DNA from: Spirochaetales bacterium
Lineage (GTDB): Bacteria; Spirochaetota; Spirochaetia; DTKZ01
DNA length: 9,184 bases
Direction of reading: 5' to 3'
Assembly: GCA_017998025.1 (NCBI GenBank)
Contig: JAGODW010000041.1
Coordinates: 1-9,184 of the forward strand
Part shown: piece after piece, positions 1-7,098 of the stretch
How positions within the stretch are numbered: the stretch's first letter is position 1
Layout of the letters: each line of letters starts with the position of its first letter
Translations under genes and position numbers: made by a program
The notes under the pieces: model-generated
What the model saw: the letters and a program-made list of their open reading frames with translations, nothing else
Databases searched by the model: none
What the model was told of the DNA's origin: nothing

Positions 1-18
1 ACAGAGAGAACCGAACAA

Positions 19-687
19 ATGACACCAAACTCTTCCCCGGATTGGGACCGTATTCTGAAAGCGCTCCGGGAACGGCTTAAAGGCGCGGATCTTCCTGCCG
101 TATCTCTCGTAGCCCGGGAGTTTTCGCAGGACCCCTTCCGTGTACTGGTGTCTACCGTGCTTTCCCTTAGAACAAAGGACAAGGTTACCCTCGAAGCTTC
201 CCAAAGATTGTTGAGCAAAGCCCCTAGCCCTGACGCTCTACTGAAACTGCGGGAAGAGGAAATCCAGGCGCTCATCTATCCCGTAGGATTTTACCGGGTA
301 AAGGCGAAAAACTTAAAGCTTCTCAGTAAGGAGCTGTTGGAGAAGTTCGGCGGAAACGTTCCCAAAGACAGGGAACTTCTGCTGAAACTTCCTGGAGTAG
401 GGAGAAAAACAGCCAACCTCGTGCTGAATCTGGGATTCAACATCCCGGCTATCTGCGTGGACACCCACGTCCACCGAATCTCCAATCGGCTGGGCTGGAT
501 ATCCACCCGTACTCCAGAACAGACAGAATATGCCCTGATGAAAATACTTCCCCAGCCGTACTGGATCCCCATCAATGAAGTTCTCGTAGCCTATGGTCAG
601 CGGGTATGTACTCCTTCGTCTCCCTTCTGCACTACCTGTCCCCTGGAAGAGGAATGCCCTAAAGCAGGAGTAGCCCGGCATAGGTAA
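19..687 (+). CDS. nth: Endonuclease III (DNA glycosylase/AP lyase)
   Basis: Base-excision repair enzyme that removes oxidised pyrimidines and nicks the abasic site by beta-elimination. The 222-residue length is typical. Visible motifs are the helix-hairpin-helix LPGVGRKTA (residues 124-132) with catalytic Lys130, catalytic Asp148 in VDTHVHR, and a C-terminal [4Fe-4S] loop Cys197-X6-Cys204-X2-Cys207-X5-Cys213. The loop LSLRTKD (48-54) replaces the LSAQATD of E. coli Nth; I associate the RTKD form with thermophile and archaeal enzymes. The ATG at 19 is only tentatively the start. The frame stays open to the left edge and only a weak AGAGAG purine stretch precedes it, so the protein could begin outside the window. 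MutY is unlikely because there is no C-terminal NUDIX-like extension. It converges on the dehydrogenase gene with a 20-bp gap. Confidence 0.95.
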   Translation: MTPNSSPDWDRILKALRERLKGADLPAVSLVAREFSQDPFRVLVSTVLSLRTKDKVTLEASQRLLSKAPSPDALLKLREEEIQALIYPVGFYRVKAKNLKLLSKELLEKFGGNVPKDRELLLKLPGVGRKTANLVLNLGFNIPAICVDTHVHRISNRLGWISTRTPEQTEYALMKILPQPYWIPINEVLVAYGQRVCTPSSPFCTTCPLEEECPKAGVARHR

Positions 688-707
688 GAGGTATACTCCT
701 CCACTTT

Positions 708-1739
708 TCAGGGTTCCAGGATCACTTTGTAGAGAGGTTCTTTTCCTGAAAGGAGTTTTTCAAACCACAGCTGCCCTTCTTCCAGAGGTGCGACTTTGCT
801 GATGTAGGGATCTACCTCTATTCTACCGGCCCCGATTAAATCCACACAGGTCTGGTATTCTCCGGAAGAGGCCGCAGATCCGTACACATCGATTTCCCGG
901 GTAACAATCGACTGAAGTCCGATCGGTACCGTGGGAGCCAGGTTTCCTATCAGTACGAGTTTTCCTCCCTTTTTTACGCAGGATAAGGTTTCATTCACCG
1001 TTTTTTCCAGCCCCACAGCCTCGAACGCCACATCGGCTCCCTTCCCTTCCGTATAGGAAAGAACCGCCTTAAGAGTATTTTCCTTTGAAGGATTTATCAC
1101 TTTGTCTGCTCCAACCTTCAAAGCCATTTGAAGACGTGCCTCGTTCAAGTCCACCGCGATAAGAGTTCCGCAACCTGAAAGCCGGGCGCACTGAATCGCC
1201 ATTAAGCCGATGATCCCGCAGCCCATCACAACAACGGTTTCTCCAATTCGAATGCGGGCGCGGTTTACCGCATGGAGGGAGATCGATAACGGTTCGATTA
1301 ATGCTCCCTGAAGAAAAGAGACTGTTTCAGGCAGCCGGTATACGATGTGTTCGGGAACTACCACATATTCTGCCATAGCCCCGTCCCTCCGATATTCGTC
1401 GCAGGAAACGCCCAGTACCCTCCGGTTGGAACAGAGGTTGATCCTCCCCTGGAGGCAGTACTCACAGGAATTACAGTAAATGGTAGAATCAAACGTAACC
1501 CTGTCCCCGGGCGCCCATCGGGTAACTTTTGACCCACAGGCCTCTACGATTCCCGAAGCCTCATGCCCCATAATGATGGGTGGTTTTCTCCGTCCCGTAT
1601 GTCCTGTCATGCCGTGAACATCACTTCCACAAATTCCCACAGCCTTTATCCGTACCAGGATTTCATTCTCCGCCGGAACCGGTTTTGGGACATCTTTCAT
1701 TTCAAATGTATTGGGTGCCGTATGTACTAATGCTTTCAT
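708..1739 (-). CDS. Zinc-dependent medium-chain alcohol/polyol dehydrogenase
   Basis: NAD(P)-dependent oxidoreductase of the medium-chain dehydrogenase family (threonine, sorbitol and galactitol-1-phosphate dehydrogenase group), acting in the cytoplasm on an unidentified alcohol, polyol or sugar phosphate. The frame extends to 1784, but I choose the ATG at 1739 because it is preceded by GAGGAGAG (1743-1750) and gives a normal 343-residue MKALV... start. Catalytic zinc ligands are Cys37 (GICGSDVH) and His59-Glu60 (GHE), with Glu149 in IEPLS. The structural zinc set is Cys89, Cys92, Cys95 and Cys103. The Rossmann motif GCGIIG spans 173-178, and Asp197 at the end of the second strand (LIAVDLNE) points to NAD rather than NADP. 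All key residues are present, so the enzyme should be active. It is divergent from the EIIA gene across a region with dyad repeats, so a shared sugar-responsive control is possible but unproven. The exact substrate cannot be read from sequence. Confidence 0.93.
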   Translation of the reverse strand: MKALVHTAPNTFEMKDVPKPVPAENEILVRIKAVGICGSDVHGMTGHTGRRKPPIIMGHEASGIVEACGSKVTRWAPGDRVTFDSTIYCNSCEYCLQGRINLCSNRRVLGVSCDEYRRDGAMAEYVVVPEHIVYRLPETVSFLQGALIEPLSISLHAVNRARIRIGETVVVMGCGIIGLMAIQCARLSGCGTLIAVDLNEARLQMALKVGADKVINPSKENTLKAVLSYTEGKGADVAFEAVGLEKTVNETLSCVKKGGKLVLIGNLAPTVPIGLQSIVTREIDVYGSAASSGEYQTCVDLIGAGRIEVDPYISKVAPLEEGQLWFEKLLSGKEPLYKVILEP

Positions 1740-1761
1740 CTTCTCTCCTCTTAACCGATTA

Positions 1762-1767
1762 AGTATA
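1762..1767 (-). promoter_or_regulatory. Candidate -10 box for the dehydrogenase gene
   Basis: TATACT on the minus strand lies about 22 bases before the chosen ATG. This leaves a short leader holding the GAGGAGAG ribosome-binding site. No convincing -35 hexamer sits 16-18 bases upstream. Either the promoter is activator-dependent or the true promoter lies elsewhere. Confidence 0.35.
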
Positions 1768-1780
1768 CTCATTTCTACCC

Positions 1781-1808
1781 CCAACAGGGTTAACTTTGCA
1801 ACCCTTGG
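1781..1808. promoter_or_regulatory. Inverted repeat, possible operator (divergent region)
   Basis: AGGGTT (1786-1791) is the exact inverse of AACCCT (1800-1805), separated by 8 bases. Allowing a 2-base bulge extends the arms to CCAA-CA-GGGTT and AACCCTTGG. The repeat lies about 20 bases upstream of the -35 box of the EIIA gene and upstream of the candidate -10 box of the dehydrogenase gene, where a shared regulator could bind. The binding protein is unknown. Confidence 0.4.
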
Positions 1809-1819
1809 ATACGTGTATC
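1808..1819. promoter_or_regulatory. Perfect 12-bp dyad GATAC-GT-GTATC, possible operator
   Basis: This is a perfect inverted repeat with 5-base arms and a 2-base centre, ending nine bases upstream of the -35 hexamer of the EIIA promoter. A short spacing and palindromic form of this kind is typical of sites for dimeric helix-turn-helix regulators. It also abuts the neighbouring AGGGTT/AACCCT repeat. No regulator gene is in the window, so its function is inferred from form and position only. Confidence 0.4.
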
Positions 1820-1828
1820 GCCCTCCAT

Positions 1829-1857
1829 TTGACAGGGAAAAGCATTATTGGTACATT
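1829..1857 (+). promoter_or_regulatory. Sigma-70-type promoter for the EIIA/gld operon
   Basis: A consensus -35 TTGACA (1829-1834) is followed, after exactly 17 bases, by a -10 TACATT (1852-1857; four of six match TATAAT). Transcription would start near 1864. That is only about a dozen bases before the ATG of the EIIA gene and leaves no room for a good Shine-Dalgarno sequence. The gaps in the downstream run are 34 bp or less (or overlapping), so this is the likely promoter of the whole 1876-7072 operon. Confidence 0.6.
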
Positions 1858-1875
1858 TAGTCTAAACATACCCCC

Positions 1876-2322
1876 ATGGACATTGCAGACTATCTTTCTA
1901 GTGACTGCATTGTATTCAGCCACAATGCAGCAGATAAAAGCAGTATTCTGGAATCTCTTATTGAGGCCGCATACCAGGCAGGCAAAATACGGAACAAACA
2001 TCAGTTCGCTGAAGCTATTGCCACCCGGGAATTGATCGTTAGCACGGGGATAGGATTGGGTGTGGCTGTACCCCATGCAAAACTTAAAACTCTAGATCAA
2101 TTTTTTATTGCGCTGGGGATTCTCCGAAAGGGAGTAGAATGGGAATCCATCGATGGAGAACCGGTTCGGCTCGTATTTCTAGTCGGAGGGCCTGATGATA
2201 AGCAGAACGAATACTTAAATATTCTTGCCTACATCGTAAAGACCGTAAAAAATAGTACTCTGCGGGAAAACTTGTTAAAGTCAGAAAAACCTGAAGAGGC
2301 TCTGGAACTGCTGAAAGGCTAG
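1876..2322 (+). CDS. PTS EIIA protein, fructose/nitrogen (PtsN) type
   Basis: Stand-alone phosphocarrier domain of the mannitol/fructose EIIA family, cytoplasmic, 148 residues, which is full length for the fold. The phosphorylated histidine is His67 in GVAVPHAK, preceded by the characteristic STGIGLG stretch. The start MDIADYLSSDCIVF matches the usual beginning of PtsN-like proteins, so the ATG at 1876 is well supported even though its upstream sequence (ACATACCCCC) has no clear Shine-Dalgarno site. No EIIB or EIIC domain is fused or adjacent, so a regulatory role is more likely than sugar transport. It is the first gene of the run that continues into the ABC exporter (34-bp gap to the ATPase). 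A second EIIA domain occurs in the diadenylate cyclase fusion at the far end of this cluster. Its phosphate donor (EI/HPr or EI-Ntr/NPr) is not in the window. Confidence 0.92.
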   Translation: MDIADYLSSDCIVFSHNAADKSSILESLIEAAYQAGKIRNKHQFAEAIATRELIVSTGIGLGVAVPHAKLKTLDQFFIALGILRKGVEWESIDGEPVRLVFLVGGPDDKQNEYLNILAYIVKTVKNSTLRENLLKSEKPEEALELLKG

Positions 2323-2344
2323 TTCCGATCTTATATTTAACCAC

Positions 2345-2352
2345 AGGAGGTG
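2345..2352 (+). promoter_or_regulatory. Ribosome-binding site fixing a GTG start
   Basis: AGGAGGTG lies 4 bases before the GTG at 2357. This strong site supports GTG as the initiator of the ABC ATPase. Confidence 0.8.
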
Positions 2353-2356
2353 TTCT

Positions 2357-3310
2357 GTGATCGAAGCGAAAGATCTGGTAAAGCGGTACGGTCCCCATAC
2401 TGCGGTGGACCACGTGAGTTTCAAAATTAATCAGGGAGAAATCGTTGGTTTCCTCGGGCCCAATGGAGCAGGAAAATCAACCACGATGAATATTCTTACT
2501 GGTTACCTTTCTTCCACCGAAGGAACTGTTACGGTGGATGGGATGAATATCCTGGAGCAACCCCTGGAGGTAAAAAAGCGGATCGGGTACCTTCCTGAAA
2601 ATCCTCCCCTGTATCCTGAAATGACCGTAAAAGAGTATCTTGTCTTTGCCGGTGAAATCAAAAAGGTACCTAAAGAGGAACTGAATGACCGGATGGAAGA
2701 GGTGATGCAGACTGTAGGTATCTCGGATGTAGCAGGCCGATTGGTAAAGAACCTTTCTAAAGGATATAAACAGCGGGTTGGGTTGGCACAGGCTATGATA
2801 GGGAAGCCGGATATCCTGATCCTGGATGAACCTACCGCGGGGCTGGATCCCAAGCAGATCCTGGAGATCCGACACCTGATAAAAGAACTGGGGAAAGAAC
2901 ATACCGTGATTCTCAGTTCCCACATCCTTCCTGAAGTAAGCGCCGTTTGCAAACGAGTGCTGATCATGAACGAAGGGAAGATTGTAGCGGATGATACGCC
3001 AGAGAACCTGGCGAAACGTCTCTTAGGGGGAAGCCATCTACTGCTTCGTGTGGATGGCTCGGAAGCACAGGTGGAATCTGCACTAAAGAAGATTCCTGAT
3101 CTTCAGAACCTTTCTTTCCGGGAATCGCAGGAAGCAGGAACGGTAGAGGTGGTCGCAGAAGCAGCAAAAGACAAGGACATTCGGAGGGACGTTTTTAAAG
3201 CTCTCAGTGCCGCGGGTCTTCCTATCCTGATGATGCGGTCTCTCGATATGAGTTTGGAAGAGATATTCCTGCACCTGACCACAAAAGAAGAGGAGGTGGC
3301 AAAAGTATGA
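2357..3310 (+). CDS. gldA: ABC transporter ATP-binding protein, GldA type
   Basis: Cytoplasmic ATPase subunit of an ABC-2 exporter, 317 residues, GTG start. Motifs in order: Walker A GPNGAGKST (34-42), Q-loop region GYLPENPPLYPE (77-88) where Glu81 stands in place of the usual Gln, signature LSKGYKQR (133-140), Walker B ILILDEP (153-159), D-loop AGLDP (161-165) and switch His189. All residues for ATP hydrolysis are present. The Glu-type Q-loop is common, as far as I recall, in the GldA/CcmA-like class. After the ATPase core there is a ~100-residue C-terminal region (about 215-317) of the sort seen in GldA-like proteins, beginning around DDTPENLAKRL. It overlaps the permease gene by 4 bases (ATGA), implying translational coupling. 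It belongs to the next three genes as one transport complex; the exported substrate is not known. Confidence 0.93.
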   Translation: MIEAKDLVKRYGPHTAVDHVSFKINQGEIVGFLGPNGAGKSTTMNILTGYLSSTEGTVTVDGMNILEQPLEVKKRIGYLPENPPLYPEMTVKEYLVFAGEIKKVPKEELNDRMEEVMQTVGISDVAGRLVKNLSKGYKQRVGLAQAMIGKPDILILDEPTAGLDPKQILEIRHLIKELGKEHTVILSSHILPEVSAVCKRVLIMNEGKIVADDTPENLAKRLLGGSHLLLRVDGSEAQVESALKKIPDLQNLSFRESQEAGTVEVVAEAAKDKDIRRDVFKALSAAGLPILMMRSLDMSLEEIFLHLTTKEEEVAKV

Positions 3311-4170
3311 TAGCCATATTTAAACGGGAATTTAAGAGTTACTTCTTAACACCCATTGGATATATTTACATGGGATTTTTCCTCCTGGTTGCAGGGGTAT
3401 TTTTTACTTTTGGAAATCTATTAACCCGTAGCTCTCAATTTACCGGGTTCCTCGGCGGGATTCTCTTCGTATACTTGTTTGGAATCCCTCTCCTTACCAT
3501 GCGCCTCTTCTCCGAGGAAAAAAGGCAGCGTACCGATCAGCTTCTTTTAACAAGCCCGGTATCTATACCGGAGATTGTTCTGGGGAAATTCTTTGCCGCT
3601 TTTTCCGTGTATCTCATTACCCTGTTAGTCACAATAATGTACGCACTGGTAGTGGGGATCTACGGAGACTTAGCCTTCTGGGAAACCTTTGGAGCCTATC
3701 TGGGATTTCTATTTTTAGGCGCCTCCTATATCTCGGTAGGAGTCCTGGTCTCGGCAGGAACGGAAAATCAGTTAACTTCTGCCCTCGTTACTTTCTTTTC
3801 TCTATTAATCATCTGGTTGATTGATCCTATCAGCAATTCTTTGCCCGTGGAGATGGTAGCGGGGATTATCTTTGCCGGAGTACTGGTGATAGCCCTCTGT
3901 GCATACATCTATCTGAATACAAAGAATCTATATATTACTCTTGGAGCCTTCATCCTGGGAGCCATTATCATTCTGGCTGTATTTTTCATAAACAAGGCTC
4001 TCTTTATCGGTTTTATGCGGAAATTTTTCTCCTGGTTCTCACTGAACAAACGGTTTGAGAGCTTTGCGATGGGATTGCTGAAAATAGACTCCCTCGTATA
4101 CTACCTATCTTTTACCGGCCTGTTTCTTTTCTTAACGGTCCGGTTGATCGAAAAACGGCGTTGGATGTAA
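3307..4170 (+). CDS. gldF: ABC-2 type permease, GldF type
   Basis: Integral inner-membrane subunit of the exporter, 287 residues. The N-terminus (FKREFKSYFLTPIGYIYMG) and the cytoplasmic stretch LFSEEKRQRTDQLLLTSP (67-84) followed by EIVLGKF are hallmarks of the GldF/ABC-2 permease family. Hydrophobic segments can be seen near residues 17-36, 48-66, 95-118, 127-149, 156-173, 185-202, 209-229 and 262-280, so six to eight membrane spans. The C-terminus is basic (EKRRWM). Translation starts at the ATG inside the ATGA overlap, with AGGAGGTG at 3291-3298 as ribosome-binding site. It pairs with the preceding ATPase. In Bacteroidota the homologue is tied to gliding motility, but related operons occur in many non-gliding bacteria, so no motility role should be assumed here. 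Confidence 0.92.
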   Translation: MIAIFKREFKSYFLTPIGYIYMGFFLLVAGVFFTFGNLLTRSSQFTGFLGGILFVYLFGIPLLTMRLFSEEKRQRTDQLLLTSPVSIPEIVLGKFFAAFSVYLITLLVTIMYALVVGIYGDLAFWETFGAYLGFLFLGASYISVGVLVSAGTENQLTSALVTFFSLLIIWLIDPISNSLPVEMVAGIIFAGVLVIALCAYIYLNTKNLYITLGAFILGAIIILAVFFINKALFIGFMRKFFSWFSLNKRFESFAMGLLKIDSLVYYLSFTGLFLFLTVRLIEKRRWM

Positions 4171-4182
4171 GGGAGGTGGACC

Positions 4183-5619
4183 GTGAACATAAAAAAACTT
4201 TTTCTTGAATCGTTGCAGACAAAAGAAGTACGGTACGGAGGGTATGCTGCCGTTCTTACCCTTGCCATAATTATAGGCCTGGTGCTTCTGAACCTAATTG
4301 TGCAGCAATTTTCTCCTCAAGTAGACCTTACCCAGAATAAGCTCTTTTCCCTCTCAGAGCAAACCCTCAAGGTACTGGAAGAAATAAAAAGCCCGGTAAC
4401 GATTTATGGTCTCTGGGAACCTGGAAAAGAAACAAAACAGGTAAAGGAAGTTCTGGACAAATACACAGCGCGGAACAAAAACATCCGCCTGGAAGTGGTA
4501 GATCCAGATAAAAATCCCGGGTTTGTTGCTAAGTATGACAAAGAGAAAAAAGGGATCGAAAAAGGGTCTCTCATCGTCGAAGGGGAAAAGGGGTTTAAAC
4601 TTATTCCCCAGATCGATCTTTACGAAATAAACTGGATGAATTTTCAAAATCCTGAGATTACAGGATTCTCGATTGAAAAAAGGGTAACCGGCGCTTTACT
4701 GTACGTGACCTCGGGAGTCACGCCGGTTATTTACGATGTTATCGGGCACAGAGAAAAACCCCTCTTTGATCTACAGCTGAAACCTATAATCGAACGAGAA
4801 AATTTCACCTACAAACAGTTGAACCTTCTCCAGTCGGATGTTCCAGAAGATGCAGGCCTTCTCGTGATAAATACGCCTAAACAGGATCTGAGTCCCGGGG
4901 AGGCGGATAGAATTCGTGCCTACCTGGAAAAGGGCGGGCGGCTCCTGGTAATGGCAGATTTCCAGAGCAGCGATTTTCCGAACCTGAAGAATCTTCTTGC
5001 CAGTTACGGAGTAGCCTTTGATTTTGGCGTAGTGGTGGAAATGAACAAAAACTTCAACATGGGAAACCCCTTCCATGTAATCCCCGAATTAACTCTCCAC
5101 GATATCGTGCGTCCTTTAAAGGAAAATAACCAGCCGGTAGTACTCCAATTCGCCCAGGGGATTAAAACGCTGGATCTGAAACGTCGTTCTGTAGAGGTGG
5201 AACCTCTCCTTACTTCTTCGAAGGATTCTTTCCTACGGGTGGACCTGAACAACAACTCTCCTACCTTAACCGACTCGGATAAAAAGGGACCGATCACTCT
5301 GGCAGTAGCAGTAAAGGAACCGTTAGAAAACCAGGAAGGGAAAGAAACAAGGCTTGTATTGATCGGAAGCGGAACCCTCCTGGAGCCCCTCGGACTCTTT
5401 GGTCAAATCCAGGGGAACTTCGATCTATTCATGAACTCTATTACCTGGCTTCAAGACCGCCCGGAAACTCTTTCCGTACGTTCTAAGAGCCTCATTACCC
5501 TGCCAATGAACCTCTCAGGATTGCAGGTCATTATCTTTGGCGTGCTATTTACCGCTGTTATCCCTCTCGCTCTCTTTGGAGCAGGGCTGGTTGTATGGCT
5601 AAAGAGACGACATCTGTAA
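4183..5619 (+). CDS. gldG: GldG-type ABC transporter auxiliary protein
   Basis: Membrane-anchored accessory subunit with a large domain outside the cytoplasm, 478 residues, GTG start with GGGAGGTGG at 4171-4179. The order is an N-terminal membrane span (about 22-42), then the family signature VDLTQNKLFSLSEQTLKVL (47-65), a long soluble region, and a C-terminal span (about 447-472) ending in a basic tail. Other family features are IYDVIGHREKP (183-193; other members have GHGE here), the strand LLVINTPKQDLSPGE (226-240) and YLEKGGRLLVMADF (247-260). This is the ABC-type uncharacterised auxiliary region seen in GldG proteins. It sits 12 bases after the permease gene and 22 before the DUF4340 gene, in the order typical of these operons. 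Biochemical function is unknown; it probably binds substrate or links the exporter to envelope partners. Confidence 0.9.
   Translation: MNIKKLFLESLQTKEVRYGGYAAVLTLAIIIGLVLLNLIVQQFSPQVDLTQNKLFSLSEQTLKVLEEIKSPVTIYGLWEPGKETKQVKEVLDKYTARNKNIRLEVVDPDKNPGFVAKYDKEKKGIEKGSLIVEGEKGFKLIPQIDLYEINWMNFQNPEITGFSIEKRVTGALLYVTSGVTPVIYDVIGHREKPLFDLQLKPIIERENFTYKQLNLLQSDVPEDAGLLVINTPKQDLSPGEADRIRAYLEKGGRLLVMADFQSSDFPNLKNLLASYGVAFDFGVVVEMNKNFNMGNPFHVIPELTLHDIVRPLKENNQPVVLQFAQGIKTLDLKRRSVEVEPLLTSSKDSFLRVDLNNNSPTLTDSDKKGPITLAVAVKEPLENQEGKETRLVLIGSGTLLEPLGLFGQIQGNFDLFMNSITWLQDRPETLSVRSKSLITLPMNLSGLQVIIFGVLFTAVIPLALFGAGLVVWLKRRHL
4685..4729. repeat. Nested inverted repeat inside the gldG coding region
   Basis: TAACCGGCG (4685-4693) is the exact inverse of CGCCGGTTA (4721-4729). 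Within its loop, GTGAC (4705-4709) is the exact inverse of GTCAC (4717-4721). The two stems share base 4721. The transcript could fold into a strong hairpin here. No stop, frameshift or T-run follows, so it is not a terminator. It encodes residues 168-182 of the GldG-type protein. Significance is unknown. Confidence 0.5.
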
Positions 5620-5641
5620 TACAACAGGGAGGTGGATAGCG

Positions 5642-7072
5642 ATGACACGTAAAAAAAAGCTTATCGGGGCCGGGGTACTCCTGGTACTCCTTATCATAGG
5701 GTACTTTGGAGCAACGGCCTACAGAAAAGCCAAAATCGAAAAACAGGCAGCAGCCTATCAATCTATCTATATGACGGAGATCGATACCAAAAAAGTGGTA
5801 CGGATCGAACTTCCCTTAAAAGGAGTGATCCTGGAGCGGAAGGAAGAAACCTGGACATCCCCGGCCGAAGCTCTGGGAGTAAAACTGGATCAAGAGGAAG
5901 TGAACAGCATCCTCTGGTCCTTGTGCAACATGCGGGCTGACCGGATAATTGACGAGAATCCTCAGGATCTTTCCGTGTTTGGATTAAAAGATGCGAAAGC
6001 CCGCGTGGTACTAACTCTGGATGACGGCTCCCGGGTGGAGTTATTAGGAGGCGATACAACCCCCACAAAGAATGGCTACTATGGGATGAAGTCAGGAGAC
6101 ACGAAAGTGTATCTCCTTCCTTCGTATCCAGGAGAACGGTTATACGTGTCCCTAACCGATTTCCGCAATCGTAAACTTCCCTCGTTCAACGCAGATGAGA
6201 TAGAACAGCTTGTTCTTTCCTACGGATCAACCAAAATTGCTATAGAACTTAAGCCCTCAGAGGGTGCCCTGGAAGCCAGCTTTACCACCCATATTCTAAC
6301 TTCTCCCTACAAGGTTCCCCGGGGGGTAGACGGAGAGGCCTTTCAAAAGCTGGTGAGCAAGATAGGGGATCTCCGGATCAAGGATTTTGTAGACGATAAC
6401 CCTGTTTCCCTGACAAAGTACGGTCTGGACAAACCTGCAATCGAACTCTTTGTAAAAGGGAAAGAAGCGACCCTCCATCTCCTGATTGGGAAAGAAGCCC
6501 AGGAGGCAGGCCCGGAATGGGAGACGAACCGGGTGTTTGCAAAACTAAAAGACTCCCCTTCTGTATTTCTTCTCGAGGATATTCGATCCGACCTTACGGT
6601 AAAACCGTTTGATCTAATCGATAAGTTTGCCTTTATCATCAACATCGATAAAGTTGACAAGCTCGTTATTGATTTCCGGGGAACCCGTTATACCGGAGAG
6701 ATTAAGCGTGAAAAAACCACTGTCACAGAAAAAGATGCGGAAGGAAAAGAAACCCAGAGAGAAGAAACGAAAGAAACTTTCTACTTCGATGGGAACGAGG
6801 TAAAAGAAAATACATTCAAAGACTTCTATCAGAGCTGCATTGGGTTGCTGATCGATGCTGAACTACCTTCCGGAGGCAAGCCATCGGGAAAAGCAGAAGT
6901 AACCCTGGATTACTATCTAAACGACCCTGCTGGAAAAAGGGTTCGAATACAGTATCTCCCTTTTAATCAAGACTTCTATATTCTGTCCCGGGAAGGCTCC
7001 CAGGAGTTTCTTGTTTCCAAACGACAGCTGGATAAAGTTGCGGAGAGTATAAAAAAGATCACGGCACCTTAA
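5642..7072 (+). CDS. DUF4340 membrane-anchored protein of the Gld operon
   Basis: Fourth member of the exporter operon, 476 residues, with a strong ribosome-binding site (AGGGAGGTGG, 5626-5635). A short basic N-terminus (MTRKKK) and a hydrophobic helix (about 7-26) anchor the protein, with the rest facing outward. The soluble part carries at least two copies of a DUF4340-like unit. Compare RADRIIDENPQDLSVFGL (98-115) with RIKDFVDDNPVSLTKYGL (245-262); each is followed by a beta-rich stretch and a conserved Gly-Asp/Gly-Lys turn. A third degenerate unit may begin near 330. A highly charged insert lies at about 356-380. DUF4340 proteins commonly follow gldG homologues, which supports a shared complex. 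Molecular function is unknown, and no enzymatic motif was seen. Confidence 0.88.
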   Translation: MTRKKKLIGAGVLLVLLIIGYFGATAYRKAKIEKQAAAYQSIYMTEIDTKKVVRIELPLKGVILERKEETWTSPAEALGVKLDQEEVNSILWSLCNMRADRIIDENPQDLSVFGLKDAKARVVLTLDDGSRVELLGGDTTPTKNGYYGMKSGDTKVYLLPSYPGERLYVSLTDFRNRKLPSFNADEIEQLVLSYGSTKIAIELKPSEGALEASFTTHILTSPYKVPRGVDGEAFQKLVSKIGDLRIKDFVDDNPVSLTKYGLDKPAIELFVKGKEATLHLLIGKEAQEAGPEWETNRVFAKLKDSPSVFLLEDIRSDLTVKPFDLIDKFAFIINIDKVDKLVIDFRGTRYTGEIKREKTTVTEKDAEGKETQREETKETFYFDGNEVKENTFKDFYQSCIGLLIDAELPSGGKPSGKAEVTLDYYLNDPAGKRVRIQYLPFNQDFYILSREGSQEFLVSKRQLDKVAESIKKITAP

Positions 7073-7098
7073 AAAGGGCCCTGCAAAAATTGTTGCAG
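7071..7098 (-). terminator. Possible weak terminator between convergent genes
   Basis: CTGCAA (7081-7086) and TTGCAG (7093-7098) form a 6-bp stem with a 6-base loop, directly after the cyclase stop codon. Read on the minus strand it is followed by GGGCCC and then TTTTT. The stem is short and the T-run is displaced by six bases, so efficiency is doubtful. On the plus strand no T-run follows. Confidence 0.3.

Noticed and set aside
688..708. GAGG-TATACT-CCTC followed by CACTTTT between nth and the dehydrogenase, as a terminator
   Set aside because: The stem is only 4 bp and the T-run is short and displaced, so it is too weak to annotate.
1740..1784. Upstream extension of the dehydrogenase to the start at 1784
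   Set aside because: The extra 15 residues (MGVEMSILNRLRGEK) lack family similarity. The ATG at 1739 has a good ribosome-binding site and matches the normal start of the family.
1796..1801. TTGCAA on the minus strand as a -35 box for the dehydrogenase
   Set aside because: It is 28 bases from the TATACT box, far outside the usual 16-18 base spacing.
2477..2967. Long antisense open frames (about 150 codons) opposite the ABC ATPase gene
   Set aside because: They are shadows of the well-conserved ATPase frame, with no ribosome-binding site and no recognisable protein features.
2357..7072. Gliding motility machinery
   Set aside because: Only the ABC exporter part (GldA/F/G types) is present, and it occurs widely in non-gliding bacteria. 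No other gliding gene is in the window.
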